Source: Sphingomonas sp.
Lineage (GTDB): Bacteria > Pseudomonadota > Alphaproteobacteria > Sphingomonadales > Sphingomonadaceae
Direction: 5' to 3'
DNA length: 64,000 bases
Assembly: GCF_030145815.1 (NCBI RefSeq)
Contig: NZ_JAIXHL010000008.1
Span: 1 to 64,000, forward strand
Shown: in pieces, positions 43,009 to 51,343 of the stretch
Layout of the letters: each line of letters starts with the position of its first letter
How positions within the stretch are numbered: position 1 is the stretch's first letter
The notes under the pieces: generated by a model
Told to the model about the DNA's origin: nothing
The model's input: the letters and a program-made list of their open reading frames with translations, nothing else
The model's database searches: none
Program-made: the position numbers and the translations under genes

Positions 43009-44394
43009 ATGAAGCGTATCTTCGCCGCCGCACTGCTCTGCACCGCGCTCGCCGCACCCGCCATCGCCCAGACCGCCGCGCCCGCGCCGGTCACCAGCGC
43101 GGCGCCGGCGACCGACTGGACGGTCAAGCCCGAATGGATTTCGGCGCATGTCCGCTTCCTCGCCGGGCCGGAGCTGCAGGGGCGCGGCAGCGCGACGCGG
43201 GATGAGGCGATCGCCGCCGCCTATGTGGCGGCGCGCTTTCAGGGCTATGGGCTGCAGCCCGCGCCGGGCACGGACTCCTATGTGCAAAAGGTCAAGGTCA
43301 TCCGTCCGCGCCTTGACGGCGAACCGGCGGTTACGGTCGCCGGCAAGGCGATCAAAGGCGCGACGCTGATTCTTGGCGGTGCCGATCGCGTGGCGGGCAC
43401 TGCGGCAGTCCATGCCGGGGACGATGCCGCCACGCTCCCCGCTGGAGACATCGTGTTCGTGGCGGGCGCAAAGATCTCACCCTCCGCCGCGATCCGCGCC
43501 ACGCGCGGCAAGGGGACCAAGCTGCTGGTGCTCCGCGCGAGCGAGGCGACCGCGAAATTATGGGAGCAGATCGGCAAGCAGCCGCGCCTGACCTCCTACC
43601 TCGCCAGCCAGCCGCCCAAGGACGGCCTGTCGGTGATCGTCCTCCCCGCTGCGGCGTTCGACAAGGCGGCGAAGTCTGCGGGCAAGCCGGTCGCGATGCA
43701 GCTCAACCTGATCCGCGAAGAGGTCGAGACCACCAACGCGATCGGCTATCTGCCCGGCACCGATCTCAAGGCGGGGGTGATCCTGCTCGCCGCGCATGTC
43801 GATCACCTTGGCGTCCAGCCCGACGGGACAGTGATGTATGGCGCCAACGACGATGCGTCGGGCGTCGCGGCCGTGCTCGAACTCGCCCATGCGCTGAGCA
43901 GCGGAAAGCGGCACAAGCGTGGCATCCTGTTCGCGGCGTTCGGGGCGGAGGAGATGGGCGGCTTCGGATCGCGCGCCTTCGCCGCCGCGCCGCCGGTGCC
44001 GCTGAACGACATCGTCGCCAACCTCGCTTTCGAGATGATCGGGGCGCAGGATCCCAAGCTGCCCGCCGGCACGATGATGATGACCGGGTTCGAACGCTCG
44101 ACGCTCGGCCCGGCACTGGTCGAGCGCGGCGCGCTGGTGGCGAAGGACCCCTATCCCGAGCAGAACTTCTTCGCGCGATCGGATAACTACCAGCTCGCGC
44201 TGCGCGGGGTGGTCGCGCACACCATTTCGGGCTGGGCGGTGACGCCGACCTATCACTCGCCGCAGGACACGATCGCCAATCTCGACATCCCGTTCATGAC
44301 GCGCGCGGTCCAGTCGCTGATCGGCCCGGTGCGCTGGCTCGCCGACGGCGACTACCGTCCCGACTGGACCCCCGGCGGCAAGCCGGGGGAGTAA
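43009..44394 (+). CDS. Secreted M28-family metallopeptidase
   Basis: M28 enzymes are zinc aminopeptidases or carboxypeptidases. The 461-residue product has a Sec signal peptide (cut near AIA|QT), a protease-associated-like insert, and the two-zinc site: His263 and Asp265 in AHVDHLG, Asp281 in GANDDASG, and Glu314/Glu315 in GAEEMGG. A further His lies near the end (TPTYHSPQDT). GAGGGG precedes ATG 43009. It lies within the flagellar locus but has no evident flagellar role. Confidence 0.92.
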   Translation: MKRIFAAALLCTALAAPAIAQTAAPAPVTSAAPATDWTVKPEWISAHVRFLAGPELQGRGSATRDEAIAAAYVAARFQGYGLQPAPGTDSYVQKVKVIRPRLDGEPAVTVAGKAIKGATLILGGADRVAGTAAVHAGDDAATLPAGDIVFVAGAKISPSAAIRATRGKGTKLLVLRASEATAKLWEQIGKQPRLTSYLASQPPKDGLSVIVLPAAAFDKAAKSAGKPVAMQLNLIREEVETTNAIGYLPGTDLKAGVILLAAHVDHLGVQPDGTVMYGANDDASGVAAVLELAHALSSGKRHKRGILFAAFGAEEMGGFGSRAFAAAPPVPLNDIVANLAFEMIGAQDPKLPAGTMMMTGFERSTLGPALVERGALVAKDPYPEQNFFARSDNYQLALRGVVAHTISGWAVTPTYHSPQDTIANLDIPFMTRAVQSLIGPVRWLADGDYRPDWTPGGKPGE

Positions 44395-44401
44395 GGCATC
44401 A

Positions 44402-44571
44402 ATTCCTCTCCTGAGCTTGCTCAGGGGAGGTGGCAGCGCACAGCGCTGACGGAGGGGCCGCCGCTGCAAGCGGCGGAATTTTGCCGAGCTGTCCACGGCT
44501 GTCTGCGCAGCCGCCCCTCCACCACGCCCTACGGGCGCGGTCCCCCTCCCCCAGCAAGCTGGGGGAGGAAT
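44402..44571. repeat. Long palindromic element, family A copy 2
   Basis: The outer arms ATTCCTCTCCTGAGC and GGGGGAGGAAT are complementary, and inner hairpins (CTGAGCTTGCTCAG, CCCAGCAAGCTGGG) are evident. Blocks match the copy at 37807 closely. It follows the M28 peptidase stop and lies before the convergent fliC terminator. With that terminator it fills most of the 303-base gap; the last 80 bases hold nothing recognisable. Confidence 0.85.
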
Positions 44572-44580
44572 AGCCAACAA

Positions 44581-44618
44581 AATAGAAAAACCCCGGCGGT
44601 CTTTCGACCACCGGGGTT
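44581..44618 (-). terminator. Intrinsic terminator of fliC
   Basis: On the minus strand AACCCCGGTGGTC and GACCGCCGGGGTT form a 13-bp stem with a GAAA loop, followed by TTTCTATTTT. The one non-Watson-Crick position is a U-G pair on the minus strand but a C-A mismatch on the plus strand, which shows that it serves fliC. Confidence 0.92.
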
Positions 44619-44697
44619 TCCTCGCATGCCCTTCCAACAGGGAAGGGTGACCGGCCGTGGCGCCTGTCAGGGGGGTGACACCCCGACCGGCACACGC

Positions 44698-46101
44698 TTA
44701 GCGAAGCAGCGTAAGGACGTTCTGCTGCGACTGGTTGGCCTGGGCGAGCATCGCGGTCGATGCCTGGCTCAGGATCTGCGCCTTGGCGAGCGCGGTCGTT
44801 TCGGCCGAGAAGTCGGCGTCCTCGATGCGGCTGCGCGCTTCGGTGAGGTTGGTGACGTTGCTGGTCAGGTTGTTGACCACCGATTCGAGGCGGCTCTGGC
44901 TGGCACCAAGGCCGGCGCGGACCGTGTTGACCGTGGTCAGCAGCGCGTCGATCGTGGCGAGCGATGCAGTCGCCGCTGCCGACGTCGCAACCGACAGACC
45001 GGTCGTTTCGATATCGTCACCGACCGAAACCACGATGTCGTCGCCGACTTCCGCCGCGATCTGGTCACCGACTTCCGCCGCGATCAGGTCGCCTTCCTCG
45101 GCAGCGACCTGGTCGCCGACCGAGACCGTGATCTCATCGCCTTCGCTCACGACGATCTGATCGCCTTCCTCGGCGAGGACTTCGTCGCCGACTGCAACCG
45201 CGATGTCGTCACCGACCGCGCCGCCAAAGCCGTTATCGATATCTTCCTGAGTCGCCGGGCGCATCAGGTTGGCGTCAACGTCAGCCTGGGTGGCGACGCG
45301 GGTCGCACCCGCCGTCACGTCGTCGGCAGTTGCTGCACGGGTCACCCCGGCCGTCACGTCCGCCGCAGTCGCCTCACGGGTCACGCCCGCATCGACATCG
45401 TCCTGCGTCGCGGCGCGGGTCGCACCGGCCGTCACGTCGTCCGCCGTTGCGGCGCGGGTGGCACCGGCGGTCACGTCCGCGGCGGTGGCGGCGCGGGTTG
45501 CGCCCGCCGTCACGTCGTCGGCAGTCGCTTCGCGGGTCGTCCCGGCATCGACATCCGCCTGAGTGGCGGCGCGGGTGCCGGCCGACATGGTGCTCAGGTC
45601 GATATTGCCGATCGCGATCGCGACGGTCTCGCCCGAGTTATAGCCGGTCTGGATCGTCGTGCTGGTGCCCGTGCCGCCCGAGGTCGTCGTGAACAGCGAA
45701 ACGCCGTTGAACTTGGTCGTGGTCAGCGCCGACGAGATCTGCGAGGTCAGCGCGGTCACTTCCGACTGAAGGTTGGTGCGGTCGCTGTCCGAATAGGTGC
45801 CCGAAGCCGACTGGACCGACAGCTCGCGGATGCGCTGCAGCATGTTGGTGACTTCGCTCAGCGCACCTTCGGCGGTCTGGGCGAGGCTGACGCCGTCATT
45901 GGCGTTGCGGATTGCCTGGCTCATGCCGCGGATCGACGAGGTCATCGTCGATGCGATGGCGAGGCCGGCGGCGTCGTCCTTCGAAGTGTTGATGCGCTTG
46001 CCAGTCGACAGACGCTCCATGGCGGTCTGCAGCGAGGCCGACGCCATCTTCGAAGCATTCGCGGCGCGCAGGCTCGCGATGTTCGTTCCGATAACAGTCA
46101 T
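44698..46101 (-). CDS. fliC: Flagellin with two tandem-repeat arrays in the variable domain
   Basis: Flagellin forms the filament. The 467-residue protein keeps the D0/D1 ends: residues 1-165 with [20 protein letters not shown] and [20 protein letters not shown], and 380-467 ending NVLTLLR. The central domain is replaced by nine perfect-length 13-residue repeats of the type [13 protein letters not shown] (176-292) followed by nine 8-residue repeats of the type VGDQIAAE (296-367). The middle is very acidic. It has its own sigma-28-like promoter and terminator, so it is monocistronic. A FliS-type chaperone is at 61209 and the cap FliD at 59768. Confidence 0.96.
   Translation of the reverse strand: MTVIGTNIASLRAANASKMASASLQTAMERLSTGKRINTSKDDAAGLAIASTMTSSIRGMSQAIRNANDGVSLAQTAEGALSEVTNMLQRIRELSVQSASGTYSDSDRTNLQSEVTALTSQISSALTTTKFNGVSLFTTTSGGTGTSTTIQTGYNSGETVAIAIGNIDLSTMSAGTRAATQADVDAGTTREATADDVTAGATRAATAADVTAGATRAATADDVTAGATRAATQDDVDAGVTREATAADVTAGVTRAATADDVTAGATRVATQADVDANLMRPATQEDIDNGFGGAVGDDIAVAVGDEVLAEEGDQIVVSEGDEITVSVGDQVAAEEGDLIAAEVGDQIAAEVGDDIVVSVGDDIETTGLSVATSAAATASLATIDALLTTVNTVRAGLGASQSRLESVVNNLTSNVTNLTEARSRIEDADFSAETTALAKAQILSQASTAMLAQANQSQQNVLTLLR
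45001..45216 (-). repeat. 24-base tandem repeat in fliC (nine 8-residue units)
   Basis: Nine consecutive units follow the protein pattern (V/E)-G-D-x-(I/V)-x-x-x at residues 296-367 of the flagellin, for example [16 protein letters not shown] and VGDQIAAE. All units have identical length. Alternating hydrophobic positions and the fixed Gly-Asp turn suggest a short-rung beta-solenoid or beta-roll. Confidence 0.95.
45226..45576 (-). repeat. 39-base tandem repeat in fliC (nine 13-residue units)
   Basis: Nine consecutive units of the pattern (T/M)-R-x-A-T-x-x-D-(V/I)-x-A/N-G/N-x cover flagellin residues 176-292. Examples are [26 protein letters not shown] and [13 protein letters not shown], and the last unit is the most diverged. 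The DNA copies differ mainly at third positions and a few codons, so the array is not newly expanded throughout. Confidence 0.95.
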
Positions 46102-46173
46102 GTCTTGTCTCCGTTCAATCCGGCGTCTCCCCGTTCCCCCCTGAATGCGAAGGAGCCCGAGCCGCCACAGGGG

Positions 46174-46200
46174 TGAACGGCAGGGTGCGCGGCGGATTAA
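46174..46200 (-). promoter_or_regulatory. Sigma-28-like promoter of fliC
   Basis: On the minus strand TTAA (46200-46197) is followed after exactly 15 bases by GCCGTTCA (46181-46174), against the consensus TAAA-N15-GCCGATAA. That is three of four and five of eight matches. It lies about 75 bases before the fliC ATG, which has GGAG 7 bases upstream. Confidence 0.6.
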
Positions 46201-46348
46201 GCAGTTTTCTGCGCAGTTTTTCGCGGGTCTCGCGCGCGCGTAGAGGCACGCGCGGCGAACTGGAGCCGAAAAATGCTGTTTTTTTGAATTGGTTTACTCG
46301 GCGTTTACCACCAATCCCGCATTCCCCCGTTCAACAGGGGGTTCTCGA

Positions 46349-47602
46349 ATGCAGACCATCTTTCCGTCGGCCGCAGTCCTTCGCCAGAATTATGCGCTGG
46401 TTTCGGCGCTGCGCTCGCAAGGGTTCACGATCGGTGCCGCCGACAAGGTGAAGCCGATGCCCGGCGACCTGTTCATGATCGTCGAGGGCGAAGCGCCCCC
46501 GGTTTCCGCCCGCACCCTGGTGCTGGCCGAGGGGCCGGTCGCGGCGATCCCGTTCAACGACGGCAATCCCGCCCGGTTGTCCTATGGTGCCGATGACACT
46601 GCGGTCGCCACCGGCTTTGCCAGCGCAATGTTGCGTGGCGCGCATGCGCCGGTCGCCGCCGATCCCGAAAGCCTGGCGCTCTATGCGCTGGCCGAACGCG
46701 TCGCCGCCGCCGACATCACCGTACTGATCAACGGCCCGACCGGCACCGGCAAGGAAGTGCTGGCCAAGGCGATCCATAACGGCTCCACCCGCCGCGACGG
46801 CCCGTTCATCGCGGTCAATTGCGCGGCGCTGCCCGAAACCATGCTCGAAGCGTTGCTGTTCGGGCACCAGAAGGGCGCGTTCACCGGCGCGAATGCGTCG
46901 GGCGAAGGCTTTTTCCGTGCGGCCAATGGCGGCACGCTGCTGCTCGACGAAGTCGCCGAAATGCCGCTCGCGCTCCAGGCCAAATTGCTCCGCGCATTGC
47001 AGGAGCGTGAGGTCGTGCCGATCGGCGCGACTGCCGCTGAAAAGATCGACGTGCGCGTCATCGCCTGCGCCAACCGCGATCTTCAGGCCGAAGTGATGGA
47101 GGGCCGGTTCCGCGCCGACCTTTACTACCGCCTGTCGGTCTTCCCGCTCTCGACAAAGCAGCTCGCCGCGCGCCCCGGCGACGTGGCTGCGCTGGCGGCG
47201 GCGATGGTGCTGCGTCACAGCGCGGGCCGCGCGCAGCTGCCCTGGGTGACGCGCGAGGCGCTGGCGGTGCTCCAGTCGCATGACTGGCCGGGCAATGTCC
47301 GTGAGCTCGAGAATGTCATCCAGCGCGCGCTCCTGCTGTGCATGGGCGACGCGATCACGCCCGATCACCTCATCTTCGATCGTCCGCGCGTCTCGGCGGC
47401 GCCGGTGCAGGCCGAGCCCGGACAGCTCAGCAATATCGTCCAGCTCAGTGAGTTCGCCGCAATCCGCGAGACGCTGGCGGCGTGCGGCGGCAGCCGGATC
47501 GAGACCGCCAAGCGGCTCGGCATCTCCGAACGCACGCTGCGCTACCGCCTCGCCAAGGCGCGCGAGCAGGGCGAAGACCTGGTCCGGAGGATTAGCGCAT
47601 GA
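46349..47602 (+). CDS. Sigma-54-dependent flagellar activator (FlbD/FleQ-like)
   Basis: Bacterial enhancer-binding proteins use ATP to open sigma-54 promoters. The 417-residue protein has the AAA+ domain with Walker A GPTGTGK (129-135), the sigma-54 contact loop GAFTGA (176-181), Walker B GGTLLLDEV and the arginine-finger region FRADLYYRLSVFPL. A Fis-type helix-turn-helix (ETAKRLGISERTLRYRLAKA) ends it. The first 105 residues do not look like an intact receiver domain. ATG 46349 has CAGGGGG upstream. It heads the fliEFGHIJ row (fliE overlaps by four bases) and probably controls the four sigma-54 promoters of the locus. Confidence 0.92.
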   Translation: MQTIFPSAAVLRQNYALVSALRSQGFTIGAADKVKPMPGDLFMIVEGEAPPVSARTLVLAEGPVAAIPFNDGNPARLSYGADDTAVATGFASAMLRGAHAPVAADPESLALYALAERVAAADITVLINGPTGTGKEVLAKAIHNGSTRRDGPFIAVNCAALPETMLEALLFGHQKGAFTGANASGEGFFRAANGGTLLLDEVAEMPLALQAKLLRALQEREVVPIGATAAEKIDVRVIACANRDLQAEVMEGRFRADLYYRLSVFPLSTKQLAARPGDVAALAAAMVLRHSAGRAQLPWVTREALAVLQSHDWPGNVRELENVIQRALLLCMGDAITPDHLIFDRPRVSAAPVQAEPGQLSNIVQLSEFAAIRETLAACGGSRIETAKRLGISERTLRYRLAKAREQGEDLVRRISA

Positions 47603-47970
47603 GCGGGATCGGCGGAGTGGGCGGCGCGGGTGGCGTCGACCGGGTGATGCAGCTGCGCGCCCAGATCCTCGAACGCAACGAAGCGCTGCAGCGCGCAACC
47701 AGCGGGGCCGCCGCTCCGGTTGGAACGCCGGGCGTCCAGCCCGCCGGCCCGTCCAGCTTCATCGACACGATGCAGCAGGCGGTGGCGAACGTGAACGGAG
47801 CGCAGGCCCGCGCCAGCGAACTCTCCGCCTCGTACGAGCGCGGCGAAACGGTCGACATCGCCAAGGTGATGCTCGCCCGCCAGGAAGCGTCGGTTGGCTT
47901 CGAAGCGACGCTTCAGGTCCGGAACAAACTCCTGACCGCCTATCGTGACATCATGAGCATGCCGGTCTGA
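47599..47970 (+). CDS. fliE: Flagellar hook-basal body protein FliE
   Basis: FliE links the MS-ring to the rod. The 123-residue product has a Gly-rich start. The conserved C-terminal half includes SFIDTMQQAVANVNGAQ, the YERGETVDIAKVMLARQEAS stretch, and VRNKLLTAYRDIMSMPV. The ATG overlaps the activator stop, and fliF follows after 2 bases. Confidence 0.94.
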   Translation: MSGIGGVGGAGGVDRVMQLRAQILERNEALQRATSGAAAPVGTPGVQPAGPSSFIDTMQQAVANVNGAQARASELSASYERGETVDIAKVMLARQEASVGFEATLQVRNKLLTAYRDIMSMPV

Positions 47971-47972
47971 CC

Positions 47973-49625
47973 ATGAGCAACGCCATCGCCACCACCGACG
48001 CCCCCGTCCCCGCCACCAGCGGCGGCGCGGCCAACCCGCTCAAGCAGCTGGGCGACATTTTCGCCCAGCCGGCGGTCAAGCGCAGCCTGCCGCTGATCTT
48101 CATGCTCGGCCTGATCGGCGCTGCCGCTCTGGCCTGGATGATGCTGTCGACCCCGCCGCAGCGCGTGCTGTTCGCCAACCTGCCCGAAAGCGACAAGGCG
48201 GCGGTGGCACAGGCGCTCGACGCCGCGAGCATCGCCAATGGCATCGACGGGTCGGGTTCGATCACCGTCGCCGAGGACGATTATCACAAGGCGCGCATGC
48301 TGCTCGCCGGACAGGACCTGCCCAAGGCTGCACCGGGCGGCTACGCCCTGCTCGACAATATGCCAATGGGCGCGAGCCGCGCGGTCGAGGGGGAACGGTT
48401 GCGCCAGGCGCGCGAGACCGAACTGGCCCGTTCGATCGGCGCGATCGACACGGTGGCCGAGGCGCGGGTGCATCTCGCCACCCCCGAAGCCAGCGTGTTC
48501 GTGCGCGACAAGGCCGAGCCGAGCGCTTCGGTGATCGTCAAGCTCCAGCCCGGCCGCACGCTCAGCGACGCGCAGGTCCGATCGATCGTCAACCTCGTCG
48601 CCTCGTCGGTGCCGGGGATGAAGCCCGATGCGGTGACCATCGTCGACCAGATGGGCGCGCTGCTGAGCAAGACCGGGCAGGAATCGAGCGCCGGCGACGC
48701 GCGGATCGATTTCCAGAACCGGGTTGAGGACAAGGTGCGGCAACAGCTGGTGACGCTGCTGACCCCGCTGCTCGGCGCGGGCAATTTCAGCGCCGAGGTG
48801 CAGGCTGAGGTCGATCTGGACGAGAACCAGGCCACCCGCGAAAGCTATGACAAGGAAGGCACGGTGGTCCGCGCCGAACAGGGCAATTGGACCGGCGCGC
48901 CGCGCGACGGTGCGGCGGGTGCGCCCGGCGGCATCCCCGGCGCGCTGTCCAACGTGCCCCCGGCGCCGAGCACGGTTGCGACGCCGACGCCCGGCGCTCC
49001 CGCTCAGCCCGGCCAGCCCGCGACTCCGGCGGCTGCCCCCGGCATGAAGCAGAGCGACAGCTTCACCCGCACCTACAGCAATGGCCGTGAGGTTTCGGTC
49101 ACCCGCAACATGCCGGGCAGCATCAAGCGGCTGTCGGTCGCGGTGCTGCTGCGCGAGGAGCCGGGCAAACCGCGCGGCCAGGTCGAAATTCGTCAGATCG
49201 ACGAACTGGTCAAGGCGACGGTCGGCTATAAGGCGGAGCGCCAGGATCAGGTCACGGTGGTCAGCCGCAAGTTCAGCACCAACGCCGCTGCCGAGGCGGA
49301 GGGCATTCCCTTCTACGAAACGCCATGGTTCGCGATGGTCGCGCGCAACGTCACTGCGCTGGTGATCGCGCTGCTCGTCCTGCTGCTCGGTGTGCGTCCG
49401 CTCGCCCGCGCGCTGATGCGCCGCCGCGACGATGCGCGTGTGGCCGGTGCGCCGATGGGCGCCGCCGATGGCGTGCAGCTGCCGACGCCGGTCAGCCCGC
49501 AGATGCTTGCCGGGTCCGGCCTGTCGCTCGGCGACCGGGTGGGGCTGGTGCGCGATTTCACACGCGAAAATCCGGCGCGCGCTGCGCTCGCGGTGCGCGA
49601 CATGATCCGCACGGAGGGCCAGTAA
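47973..49625 (+). CDS. fliF: Flagellar MS-ring protein FliF
   Basis: FliF forms the MS-ring in the inner membrane. The 550-residue protein has an N-terminal membrane helix (SLPLIFMLGLIGAAALAWMM), ring-building motifs and the late helix NVTALVIALLVLLLGVRPLA. A C-terminal segment ending VRDFTRENPARAALAVRDMI binds FliG. A Pro/Ala/Gly-rich stretch near residues 310-350 lengthens the periplasmic loop. fliG follows after 1 base. Confidence 0.96.
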   Translation: MSNAIATTDAPVPATSGGAANPLKQLGDIFAQPAVKRSLPLIFMLGLIGAAALAWMMLSTPPQRVLFANLPESDKAAVAQALDAASIANGIDGSGSITVAEDDYHKARMLLAGQDLPKAAPGGYALLDNMPMGASRAVEGERLRQARETELARSIGAIDTVAEARVHLATPEASVFVRDKAEPSASVIVKLQPGRTLSDAQVRSIVNLVASSVPGMKPDAVTIVDQMGALLSKTGQESSAGDARIDFQNRVEDKVRQQLVTLLTPLLGAGNFSAEVQAEVDLDENQATRESYDKEGTVVRAEQGNWTGAPRDGAAGAPGGIPGALSNVPPAPSTVATPTPGAPAQPGQPATPAAAPGMKQSDSFTRTYSNGREVSVTRNMPGSIKRLSVAVLLREEPGKPRGQVEIRQIDELVKATVGYKAERQDQVTVVSRKFSTNAAAEAEGIPFYETPWFAMVARNVTALVIALLVLLLGVRPLARALMRRRDDARVAGAPMGAADGVQLPTPVSPQMLAGSGLSLGDRVGLVRDFTRENPARAALAVRDMIRTEGQ

Positions 49626-49626
49626 G

Positions 49627-50637
49627 ATGAACGCCCCGCGCCGCTTTACGGGCGTCGAACGCGCCGCCGTGCTGATGATGGTGGTCGGCGACGAAGAGGC
49701 CGCTGCGATCCTGCAAAAGCTCGATCCGGATGAGGTGCGTCAGCTCGGCGCGGCGATGATGGCCGTGGCCGATGTCAGCGAATGGGAAATGGCGCAGGTC
49801 CTCGACGATTTCACCGGCCGCGCGCAGGAGCGCAGCGCGATCCAGTTCGATCCGCGGCCCAAGCTCGAAACGGTGGTGACCAAGGCATTGGGGCCGGAGC
49901 GGGCGGGGACCGTGCTCGCCAGCATCCTGCCGCCCGAACCCGCCGAATCGATCAGCGCGCTCGCCTGGATGGACGCGACCGAGATTGCCGGGATGCTCGA
50001 GGACGAGCATCCGCAGATCGCCGCTGTGCTGCTGGCGCATCTCGATCCCGCCGTCGCGGCACAGGTGCTGGAAATGCTGCCCGAGGCGAACCAGCCGCAA
50101 GTGTTGCGCCGCGTGGCCCGCCTTGGCCCAGTGACTCCGGACGCGATCGCGACGCTGACCCAGGTCCTCGAACGCCATGCTGGCCAGCCCAAGCGGGTTG
50201 CCGGCGTCCAGATGGGCGGCGCGCGCGAGGCGGGGAAGATCATGTCCTCGGCACGCAAGATCACCGAGCAGAAGGTGATGCCCAAGCTCGCCAAGATCGA
50301 CCGCGAAATCGCCCGTGCGATCGAGGAAGCGATGTTCGTCTTCGACAATCTGCTCGAGCTCGACGACAAGAATATGGGGACTTTGCTCCGCAACATCGAC
50401 AGCGACATACTGGTCCGCAGCCTCAAGGGCGTGGACGAGGCTGCGCGCACCCGTTTCCTGTCGTGCATGTCGAGCCGCGCGGCCGACACGATCCGCGACG
50501 AGCTGGAAGCACGTGGCCCAATGAAGATGGCCGAGGTGCTCGACGCGCAAAAGGCGATGATCGGAATCGCCCGCCAGCTGGTGAAGGACGGCACGATCAC
50601 GATGCCGGGCGGCGGCGGAGACGACGACTATGTCTAA
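49627..50637 (+). CDS. fliG: Flagellar motor switch protein FliG
   Basis: FliG is the rotor protein that contacts MotA. The 336-residue product shows RAAVLMMVVGDEEAAAILQK near the start, the middle EHPQIAAVLLAHLDPAVAAQ, and the torque helix region DNLLELDDKNMGTLLRNIDS with its charged residues. The C-terminal LEARGPMKMAEVLDAQ is also typical. Its end overlaps the fliH start by 8 bases. Confidence 0.96.
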   Translation: MNAPRRFTGVERAAVLMMVVGDEEAAAILQKLDPDEVRQLGAAMMAVADVSEWEMAQVLDDFTGRAQERSAIQFDPRPKLETVVTKALGPERAGTVLASILPPEPAESISALAWMDATEIAGMLEDEHPQIAAVLLAHLDPAVAAQVLEMLPEANQPQVLRRVARLGPVTPDAIATLTQVLERHAGQPKRVAGVQMGGAREAGKIMSSARKITEQKVMPKLAKIDREIARAIEEAMFVFDNLLELDDKNMGTLLRNIDSDILVRSLKGVDEAARTRFLSCMSSRAADTIRDELEARGPMKMAEVLDAQKAMIGIARQLVKDGTITMPGGGGDDDYV

Positions 50638-51337
50638 CTTCGTCCCCGGCCTGGCCGCGCGCGGCGACGGGATTGCGGACGCGCTCAAACGCGCCTTCGC
50701 CCCGCCCGATGCCTTCGCGGCGCGCGCGATCGCGCCGCGCCCGCCTGCGACGCCCCGCCACTTTGCGCCCGAAGCGCCGGGTCACAAGCCTACCGAAGGG
50801 TGGGACATGTTCGAGGCGGACAAGGCCGCCGCCGAACCCGCACCATTCGTCGACCCGGTCGCCGCCGCGCGTGCAGCGGGTTATGCCGAAGGGCTCGCCG
50901 CCGGTCGTGCCGAGGCCGACGCGGCTACAGCGGCGCAGACTGCGCTGCTGACCCAGGTCAGCGACGCGCTGGCCCGCGGGGCGCATTTCGATCGCGCGCG
51001 CATGGCCGGGCATCTGCGCCAGACCGTGCTGCACCTCGTCACCCGCATGATCGGCGAGGCGGGGGTTGCCCCCGACGTGCTCGCGCACCGAATCGAGGCG
51101 GCGACCGACCTGCTTGCCGACAGCGCCGAATCGGCGATCCTGCGGCTCCACCCCGACGATGTCGCTTTGGTGCAGGATCACCTGCCCAAGACGGTCTTCC
51201 CGGTCGGCGACGCCCAGCTCAAGCGCGGCGCCTTCGTCATCGAAAGCGCCTCGACCATCGTCGAGGACGGCCCCGAATTGTGGCTCGAACAACTGGCGCA
51301 GGCGATCGACCGCGTGCCTATTCCTCCCGCGATCTGA
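50630..51337 (+). CDS. fliH: Flagellar assembly protein FliH
   Basis: FliH regulates the FliI ATPase and links it to the export gate. The 235-residue protein has a Pro/Ala-rich first part. The central AARAAGYAEGLAAGRAEAD repeats carry small residues in helix contacts, as in other FliH proteins. The C-terminal half, with ESAILRLHPDDVALV and FVIESASTIVEDGPELWLEQ, resembles stator subunits. It lies between fliG and fliI. Confidence 0.87.
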   Translation: MSNFVPGLAARGDGIADALKRAFAPPDAFAARAIAPRPPATPRHFAPEAPGHKPTEGWDMFEADKAAAEPAPFVDPVAAARAAGYAEGLAAGRAEADAATAAQTALLTQVSDALARGAHFDRARMAGHLRQTVLHLVTRMIGEAGVAPDVLAHRIEAATDLLADSAESAILRLHPDDVALVQDHLPKTVFPVGDAQLKRGAFVIESASTIVEDGPELWLEQLAQAIDRVPIPPAI

Positions 51338-51343
51338 GGGCGC

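Noticed and set aside
42598..44394. DUF454 and M28 peptidase genes considered as new flagellar components
   Set aside because: They lie between fliA and fliC but have no flagellar motifs and no sigma-54 or sigma-28 promoter; they look like unrelated neighbours.
45226..45576. Regularly spaced repeats considered as a CRISPR array
   Set aside because: The 39-base units are directly adjacent without unique spacers and encode in-frame protein repeats within flagellin.
45226..45576. Similarity of the 13-residue units to phage tail-fibre repeats considered as evidence of a prophage remnant
   Set aside because: No phage genes, integrase or attachment sites are present; the repeats lie inside an otherwise normal flagellin gene.
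46259..46278. CTGGAGCCGAAAAATGCT before the flagellar activator gene as a sigma-54 promoter
   Set aside because: Spacing between GG and GC is 11 and the -24 box is poor; a master activator is more likely driven by another sigma factor.
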